Positions 5,688 through 6,100 of a stretch of DNA of 6,100 nt are shown here, in pieces. The stretch is from Rhodospirillales bacterium (GTDB lineage Bacteria; Pseudomonadota; Alphaproteobacteria; Rhodospirillales; JAOUPW01): positions 1-6,100 of the forward strand of contig JAOUPW010000136.1 in NCBI GenBank assembly GCA_029879665.1. The letters are read 5' to 3'. The notes beneath the pieces were generated by a model. The model saw only the letters and a list, made by a program, of their open reading frames with translations, ran no database searches and was not told the origin of the DNA. Every line of letters starts with the position of its first letter. The first letter of the stretch is position 1. Position numbers and translations under genes: made by a program.

Positions 5688-5699
5688 CCCCATATGGGG
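5688..5699. promoter_or_regulatory. Perfect 12-bp C/G-tract palindrome, candidate operator
   Basis: CCCCATATGGGG is fully self-complementary and lies in an AT-rich context, preceded by TATA. G/C-tract dyads with AT flanks are the general pattern of CsoR/RcnR-family metal- or sulfur-sensing repressor sites, but the match is loose and no such regulator gene is in the window. It is about 50-60 bp upstream of the inferred start site, a position equally suited to an activator. Confidence 0.35.
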
Positions 5700-5716
5700 G
5701 ATGCAAGGGGCCCGTT

Positions 5717-5745
5717 TTCAAGGTTACAATGCCCCTAATTATAAT
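5717..5745 (+). promoter_or_regulatory. Candidate promoter of the edge gene
   Basis: A perfect TATAAT (5740-5745) has TTCAAG (5717-5722) 17 bases upstream, matching the -35 consensus at only three positions. The start would be near 5752, leaving a leader of about 85 bases. The weak -35 and the palindromes immediately upstream suggest regulated expression. A second TATAAT at 5793-5798 has no usable -35 partner. Confidence 0.4.
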
Positions 5746-5836
5746 AAGGAGATATGCGTCCGTCCCGGACGGGTTAGTTGCAAAACCGGCGTTATAATTC
5801 CCGCACGGGGAGCGGGGGCAGAATTTGGGGTTCACC

Positions 5837-6100
5837 ATGAATACGTTCGACAGCGGCCAATATTCCAAAACTTCTTTCAACGACTCTCGGGAAACCAATT
5901 CGGAAATGAGCGTGGCGACATCGGAAGATGCCGCGCCGGAAACTATTGTGGAAATCGCGCAGACGGCGGCGGCGCTTCGGGTCGGACCCCTCGGCGCCGG
6001 CCAGGCGCAGACCGTTCCCGTCAATCCCGGACAACAGATCGTTATCACCGGCCTCAACGCCGGCGCCACGCAGCAGGCTTTCCGCCAGGACGGCGGTAGC
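5837..6100 (+). CDS. N-terminal part of an unidentified, possibly large secreted or surface protein
   Basis: An ATG at 5837 opens a frame that stays open for 88 codons to the window edge. GGGG (5827-5830) lies six bases before it. Codon use turns GC-rich at the third position, like the established genes, and supports this frame over the overlapping ones. The product starts MNTFDSGQYSKTSFNDSRE, is polar and Ser/Thr/Glu-rich for about 40 residues, then reads ETIVEIAQTAAALRVGPLGA, then VPVNPGQQIVITGLNAGATQ and a QDGG ending. There is no signal peptide. From general knowledge, a disordered start without a Sec signal followed by a short beta-rich P-G-Q-x-I-x-I-x-G-L module is seen at the front of very large type I-secreted adhesins and RTX proteins. 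The family is not proven because most of the gene is missing. Confidence 0.65.
   Translation, partial: MNTFDSGQYSKTSFNDSRETNSEMSVATSEDAAPETIVEIAQTAAALRVGPLGAGQAQTVPVNPGQQIVITGLNAGATQQAFRQDGGS

Larger units (their letters stand above)
5408..5836. other. 429-bp intergenic region, divergent control region
   Basis: No convincing gene fills this stretch. Left to right it holds the methyltransferase leader and promoter, a doubtful 52-codon open frame, an AT-rich block (about 5580-5680) with a 21-bp dyad, a C/G-tract palindrome, two TATAAT boxes and the ribosome-binding site of the edge gene. The base composition of 5580-5760 is clearly more AT-rich than the flanking genes, as expected for a control region rather than an inserted element. 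No terminal repeats or target duplications mark mobility. Confidence 0.6.

Noticed and set aside
5746..5777. Seven-codon leader peptide (MRPSRTG) after AAGGAG
   Set aside because: The Shine-Dalgarno is only two bases from the ATG, the codons show no regulatory pattern, and the inferred transcription start nearly coincides with the ATG.
5760..5790. Possible cyclic-di-GMP (GEMM) riboswitch near GTTGCAAAACCGG
   Set aside because: Only a vague likeness to the GCAAAGCC part of the consensus is seen, and the other conserved segments are missing.
5638..6069. Minus-strand 143-codon frame covering the right-hand control region and the edge gene
   Set aside because: It crosses the AT-rich control region and promoter boxes, shows no family features, and competes with a plus-strand frame that has a ribosome-binding site and suitable codon use.
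5701..6099. Plus-strand frame of 132 codons overlapping the edge gene in another frame
   Set aside because: It has Arg/Gly-rich shadow composition and no ribosome-binding site, and starts inside the control region. The ATG at 5837 in a different frame is better supported.

Overview
The window looks like the chromosome of a fairly GC-rich proteobacterium, most likely an alphaproteobacterium of Rhodospirillales type. This is inferred from codon use (G/C-ending codons dominate in the large genes), the protein style, and Sec-exported and large surface-type proteins. No rRNA, tRNA, CRISPR array, insertion sequence or phage gene is visible.

Left part (1-2944). A truncated alpha/beta-hydrolase gene leaves the window on the minus strand. 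It is divergent from a compact plus-strand ABC import operon: a periplasmic substrate-binding protein of the NMT1/THI5/SsuA type (385-1359), a membrane permease (TTG start at 1446, or an ATT start at 1434, to 2195) and an ATPase (2198-2944). Together they form one NitT/TauT-class importer for a small organic solute. The substrate cannot be read from sequence. Hairpins lie in the leader of the first gene and between the first and second genes. The second resembles the intercistronic stems that raise binding-protein output over membrane components.

Middle (3029-5407). After an 84-bp gap comes a PaaK/LuxE-like AMP-forming acyl-CoA-ligase-family enzyme, plausibly in the same transcription unit. 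It faces, stop to stop with 15 bp between, a minus-strand class I SAM-dependent methyltransferase with an atypical glycine loop. A hydrolase, a solute importer, a carboxylate-activating enzyme and a methyltransferase together suggest uptake and CoA or adenylate activation of an organic acid. This is inference from context.

Right part (5408-6100). A 429-bp non-coding stretch, AT-rich in its right half, holds a long-stem inverted repeat in the methyltransferase leader, a 21-bp AT-rich dyad, a perfect 12-bp C/G-tract palindrome and promoter-like boxes. It precedes the first 88 codons of a gene at 5837 that runs off the window. That N-terminus is low-complexity and resembles the front of large secreted or surface proteins. 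Nothing here amounts to a demonstrably new system. The most novel points are the regulatory architecture around the importer, the unnamed importer-ligase-methyltransferase neighbourhood, and the palindrome cluster ahead of the edge gene.
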